From Bugula neritina (Eukaryota > Bryozoa > Gymnolaemata > Cheilostomatida > Bugulidae), in the NCBI GenBank assembly GCA_964035545.1, contig OZ037766.1, positions 5,619,722 through 5,683,721 on the forward strand: a DNA stretch of 64,000 nucleotides. The letters are read 5' to 3'. The notes below the pieces were generated by a model, which was not told where the DNA came from, searched no databases, and saw only the letters and a list, made by a program, of their open reading frames with translations. This document shows positions 53,601 to 64,000 of the stretch, piece by piece. Each line of letters begins with the position of its first letter. The first letter of the stretch is position 1. Made by a program: the position numbers and the translations under genes.

Positions 53601-56600
53601 AATACCTTGGCAGCCGAAAGTAGTCTTGTTATAGAAGTCTGCCATGCAGCTATCACATCTAAGCCCAGCAACACCTGCTTTACAGAAACACTGACCACTA
53701 TAAGGATCACACAGCTGGGGTGTGTAAGCTCCTTCTTCATCACAGTCACATTCTGAAATGATAGGGATGTGTGAGCAAAGCATAGTAAGCTACAAAGTCT
53801 TTAGAGTGTAGCATTCATGACACTACTAGGCAAGTGGTGCTCATGAGCTATTGGTAAAATTGTACAGCTTTAAACTGTACCAAGTGTCATTTTTCAGCTA
53901 ATTCAACTTATTACACCACTCATTCATAGCTAACCTTAGATACCATCAGCAAGAGAACAGAAATTCTAAATTAATTCAAAACTTGCACAAAATTTATTAT
54001 AAAACAAAGTTGCTTGAGCATATAGCACTCAATGTTTAGGGAGTAGCTAAGATACAAATGAATATTTTAATACTACATAAAGGAAGTGTGTCGGAGAGTT
54101 TTTAAAGAAAGTAAAATTTTTTGACGAAAATAGTGAAAGTATACAAGCACCATAATAAGTGTAATCGAGGTAATGCATATCATGTTAAAATATTGTGTTT
54201 CTACTCAATACTAGTACCAATGCATCTATTCAGTAACCATTTTAAAAATGAATTGAATAATTTTATTTGCATCTTAAAACTCTGCTATCGTAAGTTTAAG
54301 AAAACATTTACAACAGAGTTGGAATGCTTGGCAAGTATACCAGTCATACAACTAGGAATAATCACAAGCCTAAAAGTATACTATTAATAACAGATGCATA
54401 CTTAGTGCAGCACCATACACTCCAGCCATAATAGAGTATTCTATGGAGGTGCACGAGTCACTTCGGAAAAATACACCATCTATAACCTGTTGGACACAAT
54501 CCTGGGCCTCCTCTTGCTCAGCATAGACTACTGGTATCTCAGGTAGAAGAACAAACGTGGCGTCACTCCGAGAATCAACTTGGTAGACAACATCAGCCAA
54601 TAAGCACACAGTTGACAAATCTAAAAAGTTCAGGAAAAACTCTGTAAACATATCAGGGTGAAGGTTTAATAGTCTGTAAAGTCTGTTTCAATCTAAATAG
54701 GTGCTTGTAAGCATAAAGCTAGAAGAAGTTAGCAGTAAAAATGCTAACTGTTAAAACATTCACAGCTTATTCATAGTGTGGACATATTACCATAGTATAC
54801 ACATGCATATAATTACAGAACACACAAAAGTTACTACATCATGCAGGCCATGCTATTGTGTTTAGACCATACTTACTACTGATTTTTTGCTGTTCTATTC
54901 CAGCACACCCATGTGTTGTATTTATAGCTTCATTTGTTGTAATAAAACTGGCAGATGAAATGTTGGAAGTTATCAAAATAGTGTAGTTCATCGTAGATGG
55001 CACTACGACCTGAAAATCCAACAAATAAATGCATTGGGAGTAAATTAAGATATATTACACGTATTATATGGATAAGATAAAATATTTAAGAATCAAAAAT
55101 TAAAAAACCACAGCTTCTTGAAAACAAATTTCTGTAACTTAAACATCACTTCAACAATATGATTGTTATGTGAAAAAAAACTTTACAAAAGAACAGAAAC
55201 CAGCTTAGAATTGTTATGCTTTGTGTTACGTTGTAAATAATATAATGTAGACTTGGTTTGTGTAGAGAGCGCTAGATGGCAACTGTAAAAGATAGGTGGT
55301 GACTAAATAAAATGACAAGTGGTACTAATTGATTAATAAACAGTGAGAATGGCCGACAGACCACAAATTGGTAATCATAGTGTTTTCATTGCTTCAAATG
55401 GATCTGTAAAATGAATTTGTGGTTGCGATTTGCATCAATTTATAGCTGCGGCTTCATTCACACAGCTGTTCTTATGTTTTATTCGAATGCAAAATCCATT
55501 TGCACAAAGCATGCCCCCCTGTACTGCGTGTAATTGTGAATTTATATTATATATCAAGAAAAAATTATGTTCCCTTCCATTTTAAAGAGCATAGAATACG
55601 AAAGAGGGACAAAGCTGATGTAGCATCATAATACAAGTACTCACACTGACACCCTTAGCACTGCTGACTCTCAATGAATCTAGCTTAGGAACATAATAGC
55701 CACTGGTAGGGGTATCACACTGTCGCCCCTCTATGTTGTCCAGACACACGCACTGACCATGAGGACTTGAGCCACACTCTAAGCTTAAAGATGCTCCAGG
55801 GATGCAGTCACAGTCACTGCAACCTTGAGCGCTCTCAGCAGAGAAGTTGAATGTTTGAGGCTAAAAACAACGAAATGTATTATATGAAAAATTTGTTGAA
55901 AGTCAAGACTAGAACAACTGTATAAATTTGGTAAAATTAAGCGAGCCAATCTATACCTAGGCACAATAAACTATGTTGCAATAAAAATACACAATAAAAA
56001 GAAATTCAATGAAATTTGGAGATACTCATGTAGATGAAATTATAAGCCAAATTAAAACAATTTATAGTTGTAAATTTATAAATTGGCCATGCTATATAAA
56101 TTTATGTTATTTAGTATTATTATAAGAAATTAATTATTTGAATACACATATACATATATTAAAATACAGCTTATACCTTGCAAGTTGAGCACAATTTTCC
56201 CACAACATTTTCTCTACAAATACATCTACCAGTTACTGGGTCACAGACACTAGCCTCTGTTCCAGCTTTGTCACACCCGTCACATTCTAAATAGTGGTAA
56301 AGAAGTACTAAAAGATAAATTTGGCAACACTTTTTTGTAAATAGGAGTTTTTTTCAACAAACGATACAATACAATATACATGTACACAGACAATATGCTG
56401 AAGTATATTTTGAAAACTGGTAGTTCAGTTTCCAACTAGCCACTCAAAACTACCTGCAATAATAAATCAATTTGTACCTGTGTTTGTTTAGCCAAATAAT
56501 ACAAATCCCATTTAAATGTTATAACTACTTATTATATAAACTTAAACTTAGTATTTGCAAAACTGTTTGCAATTTTATCGACTGTAGGGCATTCTTGTGA

Positions 56601-59600
56601 GCTAGTTATGCATTTTGATTTGCAAGAGACAATGTTTATTTAAACTCAACATAAATACTAAAATTAGTTCAGATGAAGATGAATACAAACCTTGGCAGCC
56701 AGTCTCACTGTTGGCTGTTAAATTCCAGTATCCATGACGACAAGTATCACACCTCTGACCAGCTGCATTCTCTTTACAAGGGCATTGCCCACTGATGCTA
56801 TTACACACTGTGATATTAGCGCTGACAACTCCTAGCCCTGTGCACTCGCATTCTATACGGAGAAATACAGATATACTGATAGTGACATCAAGTCAAGTAT
56901 TTCAATGATAAAACTAACACAACAAATAAACATGTAGAAACTTGCATCTGTACAGAACAAAAAAGCAAATCGGAACAGATATACAATTGTTTGATAAAAA
57001 CTGTGATTCTTATTTTTCAATTGTTAAATAAATTAGAACTACATGTAAAATGCAAATTACATTATTCATACCAATTCAAAACCAAGTCTAACACAATAGA
57101 TATAACAATAGCACAAGTAACATTGTAAATATCAGTTATTCTATCCCAACACTAACCTGCGCAACTGATGCCATCCTCTTCTACAGCGTAATACCCGTCT
57201 ACGCAATGCTGACACCTGTCACCATAGGAATTACCATAACAGTCAACACAGATGAAGTCATCAGTCAGCTTGTCATAGGCACATGAGTCAGTGTTACCAT
57301 TACACTCGCATTCTAAAAATAACACAGATGTGAATAAAATTTAATTGCATCATTACCTATTTGCCAACAGCCCAGTATTTACCAATTGAATAGTAAAGTG
57401 AGAAACCTGATCAGTACAGACAATAAATTTGGCAGCAATTTCAGGGAGATGCCTAAAAGCAAAAGACCAAAGCAGAAATTAAAGTCAAAATTTAACTGTT
57501 ATGTTTAATGGTCCAGAAAACTTGTTTAAAGCAAATAAATACGAGAGTAACTGGACAGAGTGCTTTTAAGTATGTCTCAAGTTCAAGTGTTATGACATCT
57601 TAGAACACACTTCACCAGATACTTGGAAAACTTGATAAGTTTATGTGTTAGCAGTTGATACAATAGTTCAAACACTTCAAACTCAAAACTAAACACAATT
57701 GGCTACAAAAACTCTAAAATGTTTGGTATATGTAGAAAATGAAAAACTTGAACAACAAAACAATTTCTCATACACAAAACTCACTCCTTACCAAGACAAG
57801 AGGCATTAACGAGGTCAGTTGACATCTGCCAGGGTTGTTTGTTGTATAGTGGAAGGCACTCTTCACAATGACTGCCCTGTGTGTTGTGCTCACAGCTGCA
57901 CTCTGCCCCGTTCTATGTCAACACACAACTTATTAAACAGATTCAGGAAATACAATGGGCTACCATTATATTAGAAAATTGTGCTAACGAAAAAATGAAG
58001 TCTATACTGATTGAAGTTTAATATAATATAATGTAACATAATAATATAATATAACACAATATAAAGTAATGTAATATAATAAAATATTATGTAATATAAT
58101 ATAAATAAAACAATAAATATGCTAACTAGGCATGACCTTGTGGTCTAGTAAATCACGTGATAGCGACTGTGTTGCAGAAGTTGAAGACTGTGACAGCAAT
58201 ATTACTTCTTGTACTGATCAAGCATACTTGTATAATTTTATTGCACTAAAAATATCTGTAAAATAGATGTTAACTATCACACACACCAGACCCATACAGC
58301 TGTCCGCATGTCCATAGCAGAGACAAGAGCCTTCTATTTGGAGACTAGACACAGCGTAGTAGCTGGCTAGCTCAGTCTCATCGGATGGACGCACTAGTCG
58401 GATTCTAATGGCGGATGCAGAGAAATACTCCTGCACTGTCTGATTCCTTATTATGGAGGAGCGAAAGTCAGCAAATGGACTGTACAGCACCTGAAGAACA
58501 ATTATTACCTCTACCACTCAAACAACTAAGGTGTTATAAAGTAAAGAAGTTGATATTTATAAAAATAAGTTAAAATTACTACTGGATTTATGGTGAAACA
58601 AGTTCTACTGGATAAAAATATTATACTATCAGAAGTAAACGCCTGTATTACATAATCATTTGGCAGTAGTGAGGAAACAACACACACTGTCAGCCTTTTA
58701 GTATAGTGCATCCAGATATGAGTGAATACAAGGTCTACTGACAAGGAGATATTTCCACAGCAGAGAAATATTTTCTAGCAGAGAATCACTAACATTGTAC
58801 AGACTGCGTGAGTTGTTGTGTTGAGATTGCATTGCTTGTAGTGAGGACAGTATGCTTACAAATTGATAAGGCTTGTCCATCGTTCTTGTAGTTGTATCTC
58901 CTGAATAGTACAATTCTTTACAAACTGCAGAGGTGGGTGAGAAGAATGGCCCGTTAATTGGCTGATAAACAGCTTCAGGAAATGACTCCACACAGTTGGA
59001 AGAGTAATATTGCCATGGTTGAAATTCCTGAGCAATGTTCGACCACCTGTAATTATTCACAGATATAAAACATTGACTTCAGCGAAAATAGCTTATGCAA
59101 TACCAGAACAATTACTGTTTAGAGTCATCATAGGATATATCATTATATTTGCATAACTTATAAAATATTTGGTAGGCAGCAGCTGGACGTGGTGTTAGAA
59201 AGAGCATCCAGTCATAATTGCTCCTGTGCCACATATGAACAAATCCTTAGCCTGCTTTGAAAAACTCTTTTCATCAAAATTTCTTACAAGTATAGCGATT
59301 ATAAACTCACTTAAGCAAGTGAGGTCTTTATAAAATATTTAGTAATGTGGCGACTATTCTTAGAGCCAAAAATACGTTTACTTGCCTCTCAATAACAAGA
59401 GCTTTGGGCCTGACATCGGAGAGCTCATTGTAACTAACATGTGGACTAGTAAACACAATCAATATACTTCTGATTGAAAACACATCAGTAAGGTTTACCA
59501 CTATCCACTGAAATGTCAAAAGATATTCAAGTTAAACAGAAGTGATATCTAATATGTGGTGAATTCTAAAGATGCATTGAATGGTGATTAACACAAAAGT

Positions 59601-60522
59601 TGCAATATTAAAGTTGTGCCAACAGTCAGTAAATAACTACTCAAAATTTAAATCTTCATTTTTAAATTTTAGTGATATTCTAGGACAACTTCCATATATA
59701 TCATTTACTCTGAAAAAAATTGGGGCAAAATATCAGATGAAGCTAATTTGCAAAATACCTTCAATATAAATCCTATATCAAAATTTTAAACTTCTAAATT
59801 TTAGTCTTACAACATTTTAAAGCTTTTTGTTATGCTCCAACAATAAAAATTGCCAAGTGTTATGAATTGATAGTGCAAAAAATACACAACTTACATTCAC
59901 AAGAACCTATAAAATAGCATAAAAATAGTATTATTATATTAATTTTGATAATCACACAATCTATCTGTAATATTGGTGAAAATAATTTCACAAGCAGCAA
60001 AAACATACAACACTGTTAATTTTACCTGCTCAGAAACATTGCCTAGACTAGACACAGAGTTTGCTGACTGCCAGTATGTTGAGAAGCTAGGGTCATCATC
60101 ATATAGGTTCTCGACAGACACATTAGTAGCTACACAACTGAATGTGGAAGGGTCACCTAGAGCACAAAGACACTACACTACCATGAAATGCAGGGCCATA
60201 GCAGAAAGTGACAAGGAAAGTCTCACTTAAAAATTCTTTTACAAGCCTGCGACACTTGTTTTAAAAAAAGTTACAATTTTGAAATAGTTGGACTATAAAG
60301 CAAGATGGCTACTGACTGCTTACCTGTATCAGGAAACTTAATGTATTGAGATGAGTTGGAGCATACCGAACTCACAGTTATAGTGCGATAGACATTGTCA
60401 TCTAAGTTGCTTAGAAAGTTTTCTGGCTCTGGTAGACAGTACCCAGTATTACAGTCATAGCATACAGCTTGCCATGAGGTAACGAACAGAAAGAATAGTC
60501 TTACACCTGCTAATTTCTCCAT
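41681..60522 (-). CDS. Laminin chain with alpha3/5-like short arm and gamma-like coiled-coil end, no LG domains
   Basis: Secreted basement-membrane subunit. 37 exons, 5997 nt, 1998 aa; every phase closes. The signal peptide is visible (MEKLAGVRLFFLFVTSWQAV). Order: LN (to about 285), LEa, an L4b-type domain (about 515-657), LEb, an L4a/laminin-B domain (about 850-1070), LEc, then about 594 residues of coiled coil, ending SSGSCNP and TAG. LN plus both L4b and L4a is the short-arm plan of alpha3B/alpha5 chains. Beta chains have only L4b and gamma chains only L4a. Yet the chain stops after the coil with a near-terminal Cys, as beta and gamma chains do (gamma1 ends with a similar SGC motif), and lacks the five LG domains of alpha chains. 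I therefore give no symbol. Exon coordinates are in the block entries. Confidence 0.93.
42341..42570 (-). repeat. 29-bp minisatellite containing a laminin exon end and donor
   Basis: Eight copies of a 29-bp unit (plus strand ACCCACCAATGAGCTGAGTG then TAATGATGT). In gene sense each carries TACACTCAGCTCATTG|GTGGGTAC, the end and donor of the laminin exon at 42550. The array is open in all three minus-strand frames. Confidence 0.95.
43245..43726 (-). repeat. 14-bp minisatellite beginning at a laminin donor
   Basis: About 34 copies of a 14-bp unit (plus strand TCAAGTATATAACA, with AAAGTATATAACA variants). In gene sense the array starts at intron position +4, right after AAG|GTCAGTTATATAC. Confidence 0.97.
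47865..50544 (-). other. Laminin block 6: LEc repeats
   Basis: Exons 50544-50425 (end), 50280-50079, 49839-49682, 49252-49093, 48508-48170, 47990-47865. LE modules such as CDCNGQPCDPLTGECQCDD, CECHSSTNTSCVLDSDG, CDCSGNSDVCNSLTG, CNCTGAGYSSTCHPSTG, CDCHTNGTVDGSNKCD. The 48170 exon carries two modules, the only large one. Confidence 0.9.
48990..49031. repeat. Perfect 17-bp inverted repeat with 8-nt loop
   Basis: CATACCGCTAAAACTAC, loop TAGACATT, then the exact reverse complement. It lies in the laminin intron between the exons at 49093 and 48508. Possible hairpin or remnant of a small palindromic element. Confidence 0.9.
50425..52149 (-). other. Laminin block 5: L4a (laminin B) domain
   Basis: Parts of exons 52149-51927 and 50544-50425, and all of 51717-51517 and 50883-50718. 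Landmarks: LYFKASDKYLGDQRAWYYQL, VVLKGHQLNYEL, EYSLRISEESFVRND, LPEILLLLYNVTEI, then LSNVEVCQCPEGYE re-entering an LE module. This matches the L4a pattern YF.A..K(F/Y)LG.Q and closing V..C.CP.GY.G of alpha and gamma chains. Confidence 0.87.
51927..53752 (-). other. Laminin block 4: LEb repeats
   Basis: Exons 53752-53606, 53515-53384, 53256-53133, 52903-52761, 52149-51927. Five LE modules (CDCDEEGAYTPQLCDPYSG, CSCHPNGSLSMSCN, CKCSEYSRSMECGIEDG, CNCNLIGSVNSTCS, CHCSGHSFKCSSQS). The last is interrupted by the L4a domain, as in alpha and gamma chains. Confidence 0.9.
54402..55009 (-). other. Laminin block 3: L4b-type domain
   Basis: Exons 55009-54877 and 54620-54402 complete a compact domain that separates LE runs, with conserved-looking Cys residues (THGCAGIE, STVCLLADVV, QDCVQQVIDG, SDSCTSIEYS). 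The placement and the GYYVPKLDSL entry fit L4b of alpha5/alpha3 or domain IV of beta. The donor at 54877 is a GTAGTAAGT tandem that could include or drop one serine. Confidence 0.75.
55645..57912 (-). other. Laminin block 2: LEa repeats and start of L4b
   Basis: Exons 57912-57792, 57312-57157, 56852-56691, 56286-56177, 55860-55645. Laminin-type EGF modules with the eight-Cys pattern (for example CECTGLGVVSANITVCNSIS, then CPCKENAAGQRCDTCRHGYW). The last exon ends in GYYVPKLDSLRV, the entry into L4b. Most introns fall at the first Cys of a module with a phase-1 junction, so modules are exon-bounded. Confidence 0.9.
58287..60522 (-). other. Laminin block 1: signal peptide and LN domain
   Basis: Exons 60522-60324, 60156-60026, 59906-59895 (12-nt microexon coding VLVN), 59507-59386, 59046-58860, 58490-58287. 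LN domains drive laminin network polymerisation. Landmarks: DDDPSFSTYWQSANSV, WIVVNLTDVFSIRSILIVF, FQPWQYYSSNC, SASAIRIRL, SYYAVSSLQIEGSCLCYGHA. The exon at 59386 ends AG|GCAAGTA, a GC-AG intron; a GT donor 4 bp further would break the frame. The exon at 58860 is taken to end at TTT|GTAAGC, which restores family spacing. Confidence 0.88.
59190..59325 (+). mobile_element. 5'-truncated relative of the SINE at 36311
   Basis: Shares the body word GTTAGAAAGAGCATCCAGTC, then ATAATTGCTCC, and the tail CTTACAAGTATAGCGATTAT with the complete SINE, but lacks the tRNA head. Located in a laminin intron. Confidence 0.75.
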
Positions 60523-61479
60523 AAAATTGCATGACTAAAAAAAAGATATGTATTGGTAGAAAGAAAACTTATAGTTCGCTTGAGCAAAAAATTTATTTGA
60601 AGAAACAAATTGCGCCAGTCTATTAAGATTCTTGTTTATATTTTATTGAAAATTTTACCCATGGTTAATGTGACCAACCAATTGTATAGCTACTAAGATG
60701 TGCAACAATGTCTTACTAAACATAAAATTATAAAATTCTTAATCAATTACAACAAAAAAATAGTATTTAAGAAGAAGAATATGAAGTAAAGACAACTATC
60801 AGCTCAATCTAAGCAAAACCTGCATTTCATCACAGAACAGACTACACTAGTAGTAGTATAACTTGTTTTAAAACTTTTCATTTAACTTCATGTTTATTTT
60901 TAACTGCAAGTAAGAGCTTTCATCAAAATAAAGTTTCTACATGTAATTGTTGGTTAAATTATGTTCTGTTAATGTGAAGTAACCAAATTGATTGAACAAC
61001 TTATGAGATTATACCATCCTAAGGCATAGCTTAATCAGATCAGTGAGTTATAGACTCCGAGTATTTGAAAACTGTTGACTCAAATCAACTTGTTTTTATT
61101 TATTTGTTTGACTTAATTTTAACATTGACTCAACTTCACAATTTTGAATGGCTTCCTGTAGAGTTCTTAAAATTTTAATTTAGTCAAGTCAAAATTTAGA
61201 ACTTAATTTTCAACATTTATAGCAATTGACTAAGTTGTTGGATTTTAATGATTTCATAGCACCTTTATGATAATAATTTAACTTAAATTAAATAATCAAT
61301 TATAGTTTTGATGTTATTATGGTGATTTAATGGCTAATGTAATATTATATGAAGTTAATGATGTTTGACTGCTTCCAAACTTTTATTCTATTAGTGTTGT
61401 GGTAGCTATTTTAATATCATCTATTGTAATTGATTGAAGATTAATATAAATTTGAAATAGTTTATAAAACTTGAGCTAT
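60523..61479. other. Upstream region of the laminin gene
   Basis: AT-rich, no exon recognised on either strand. It should contain the laminin 5' UTR and promoter; no motif is clear enough to call. Confidence 0.55.
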
Positions 61480-62057
61480 TAATTTGCCCTTTCATTTAGA
61501 GTTCAATAGAGTTGGAGTAGTAAAATATCTTGGAATATTGTTATCAGCAGATTTGAAATGGAATGAGCATATTGAAAATGTAATCTCAAAGGCATACAGA
61601 GGGTTAGGACTAATTAAGTTTACACTAGGAAATGCCCCAGAAAATGTTAAAATTCTGGCATATAAAACTCTGTGTAGACCTCTCCTGGAATATGCTGTAG
61701 AGGTATGGGACCCGTGCAATAAGAATCTGATAACAAAATTTGAAAGTACTTAAAATAGGGCTGTACGGTTCATTAAAAATTTTAAGGACAGAGACTTTTC
61801 ACCAACAGATGCTAAATTTGAGATAGGCCTAGAAACCTCAAGAAAGCGTAGACACTCAGAAAATTTCTTTGTTGTGCCATATTACTGCTAACGAGGATTC
61901 ATTTCCAACCCTTAATAACACCCTTCAATCTACGAAATCCTCCACCCATAACATGAATACCCATATTAACACCTTCAATACTATAGCCTGCAATTCCAGC
62001 CTGTACCTACAGGGTTTTCTGTTGCTCCGTACGGGGGAGATAGTGGCAAATTTCTGA
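61480..62057 (+). pseudogene. Non-LTR retrotransposon remnant (end of reverse transcriptase region)
   Basis: An open stretch to 61753 reads VKYLGILLSADLKWNEHIEN, then SKAYRGLGLIKFTLG and LAYKTLCRPLLEYAVEVWDP, the post-catalytic YLG...RP.LEYA...W.P region typical of Jockey/CR1/L2-like LINE reverse transcriptases. After an in-frame TAA the same frame goes on (NRAVRFIKNFKDRDFSPTDA), then the frame is lost. The 5' part including the catalytic motifs is missing. It is a decayed, 5'-truncated copy and not a host gene. Confidence 0.88.
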
Positions 62058-64000
62058 GGCTAGATAGATCCTACTAAACAAATTTATACAAATATAAATA
62101 TTAAAAATCAAATGAGCCTTATTATAATAACAATTATTGAATTATATCAATATTACAATAACTTCTGCGCCTGATGTGTTTCAAATACTTGCAGGTCAGT
62201 TTCTTTTTCAAACTTATCAAGTCACAGCTCAAGTCACTAAAATACTTGAAAAAGTTGTGCTTTGTTCATGACTAAGACTAAGCCCAACTCTAAAATTTGG
62301 TAAGATCAATTAACTTAATTTGGCAATGTGACTGTTGGGTTATATAATGTCATTATGTATCTGTTACTCACCAGCTAGTCAAGTACTAAGTGATCAGCAC
62401 CTTGGGATTATCTACATTCTAGACTGGTTATAGCTATACTTTATAGCTATATTTCTATACAAGTATATTATTGCTAAACTTTACAGCTTCTATCAGTGTT
62501 TAAATCATATAGACGCAATACAGTAGACCATAACATTAACTTTATTCATAAACAATATGAATATGCCACTAAAAAAATATCTTTCACCAATTCTAGTTTC
62601 AAGTTTATTATTTTGAATGTAATTGTACCTTTTAGATGTGATAGCTGAGCAGTAACTAATAAAGCATAAGCCTAAGCATACTAATACTCATAACTTGTAA
62701 GTCATAATTATAATGATATTGATATTTATAATTATTACTGATAGTGATACTGATAGTCATACTCATACAGTATGAGTCATAGTCATAGTGATACTGATAA
62801 TCATAATCACTTAAAGTTAACGTTAATGATCATGACTATAATTCAATCATAATCTAAATCATATCATACAGTTAGTGTTACAGTCCATCATCATCATAAT
62901 GATAATCACTGTGATTATGATTATCAATATGATAATGATAATCATTAAATGATTGAATTTGATCATAATCACTAAACACTAAACAGTAAATGATGACTTG
63001 GATTGTGATTATTGATTAATATTATTATTATCAATGACAATAGCAATATGAATATGAATATGAATATCATTTTGATAAGAAGTACTAGTAGATGCGATCT
63101 CATAGAAACTATCAATGATAGAACTCCTACTAGACCCAGTTCAAGTTGGCTAGTGCAAGTTGAAGTTGAAGCAAGCGCAAGTGTAAAATGTAAACTAAAA
63201 CTGTAAGTTGAAACGCTGAAAGAGAAACTTATCGGTTTCCAATAACGCGCTCAGGTAAAGTACTCGTTGTCATATTTCCGGTGCGTTCCGGTATAGCGGG
63301 ATTACATACCACCCGTTTTAATAGTACAAATAATTTTTACCTCACTGCAATTATTACAAGGACAGACTGAGTGCAGTAGTTTGCGGTTCTCAAGTTTTAT
63401 TTTAATAATTATTATATATTAATATACGTATAATAATAATATTGTTATGTTTAACATTTTGTTATAGCTTAAGTTATACACTTACAGTTAGTGTTATACT
63501 TATACTTCAACTTGTAGTTATAATTATTGTGATTCTAATAGTAATAATAATTTTCCACCTTAAAATTAAATGTTTATAATAATTATAATAATTATATACT
63601 CATGTTAGTGTTACACTTCTGACTTAGTCTTACATTTACAGTTACTGGGCAGTATGAGTATCTCCTCTGCAAAAAAGCAAAAAAACAAACAAAATACTGT
63701 GAGTTGTTCAATTTGACATTAATCCTCCCTATGACTCTCTCTATTCTCTATGATTAATGACTGTTAGTGTTACTCTGTTAGTGGTAGTGTTACGTCGGAT
63801 ATTCATAGCCAATCATAATCAAACTGACTCTGAGTAGTGATCGTGATGGCTATGGTGATACTGAAAGTGACACTCTTAATATTAATAAAAAATTTAATGA
63901 CTTTTTTTAATAATGATAGTTAATCATGATTTGCACCAATCGAAATACATGGTAAATTTCAGGCTTATTTATATCATTGTGATCACCATATTTATCATTG
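62058..64000. other. Low-complexity AT-rich DNA to the window end
   Basis: No gene recognised. It includes the ATGA/ATCA-rich repeat at about 62690-63080 and a GC-richer patch near 63180-63330 (contains CCGGTGCGTTCCGGTATAGC), which might be a promoter or the end of another repeat; I cannot tell. Confidence 0.55.
62690..63080. repeat. ATGATA/ATCATA-type low-complexity repeat
   Basis: Alternating imperfect words such as GATACTGATAGTCATACTCA and GATTATGATTATCAATATGA on both strands' senses, giving many short inverted repeats. Similar in composition to the patch at 11056-11175. Confidence 0.75.

Noticed and set aside
61869-62057. 62-codon open frame after the reverse-transcriptase remnant
   Set aside because: Part of the decayed 3' end of the same retrotransposon, out of frame with it; no independent gene.

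Overview
The window is nuclear DNA of an invertebrate animal. It is AT-rich and intron-rich, with GT-AG introns, long TA microsatellites, tRNA-derived SINEs and a non-LTR retrotransposon remnant. Laminin, a voltage-gated calcium channel beta subunit and an MRP1-type ABCC transporter all fit a metazoan. I cannot name the phylum from sequence alone. Gene models were built by hand from splice sites, reading phase and remembered family similarity. In every multi-exon model the phases close and the summed coding length is a multiple of three.

Layout. (1) 1789-8834, minus strand: calcium channel beta subunit (CACNB), 9 exons, about 700 aa. (2) 12303-16296, plus strand: PIGA, 9 exons, 471 aa, divergent from CACNB. 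(3) About 18320-20236 and 38955-40930: two arms of an inverted duplication, each with an intact 3-exon gene for an unrecognised 85-aa single-membrane-segment protein. The inner edge of each arm is a palindromic MITE-like element. (4) 21098-36632, minus strand, between the arms: a complete ABCC1/MRP1-like transporter, 29 exons, 1527 aa. (5) 41681-60522, minus strand: a complete laminin chain, 37 exons, 1998 aa. It has an alpha3/5-like short arm (LN-LEa-L4b-LEb-L4a-LEc) but ends after the coiled coil with a gamma-like Cys tail and no LG domains. (6) 61480-62057: decayed retrotransposon reverse-transcriptase end; the rest to 64000 is low-complexity, apparently non-coding DNA.

The genes are not an operon and have unrelated roles: channel trafficking, GPI-anchor synthesis, efflux transport and basement membrane. 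Three observations stand out. First, the laminin architecture is hybrid. Second, a gene-bearing inverted duplication encloses a whole ABCC gene. Third, tandem repeats recur at or just inside 5' splice sites in at least six introns across four genes, often carrying splice-site-like words in each unit.
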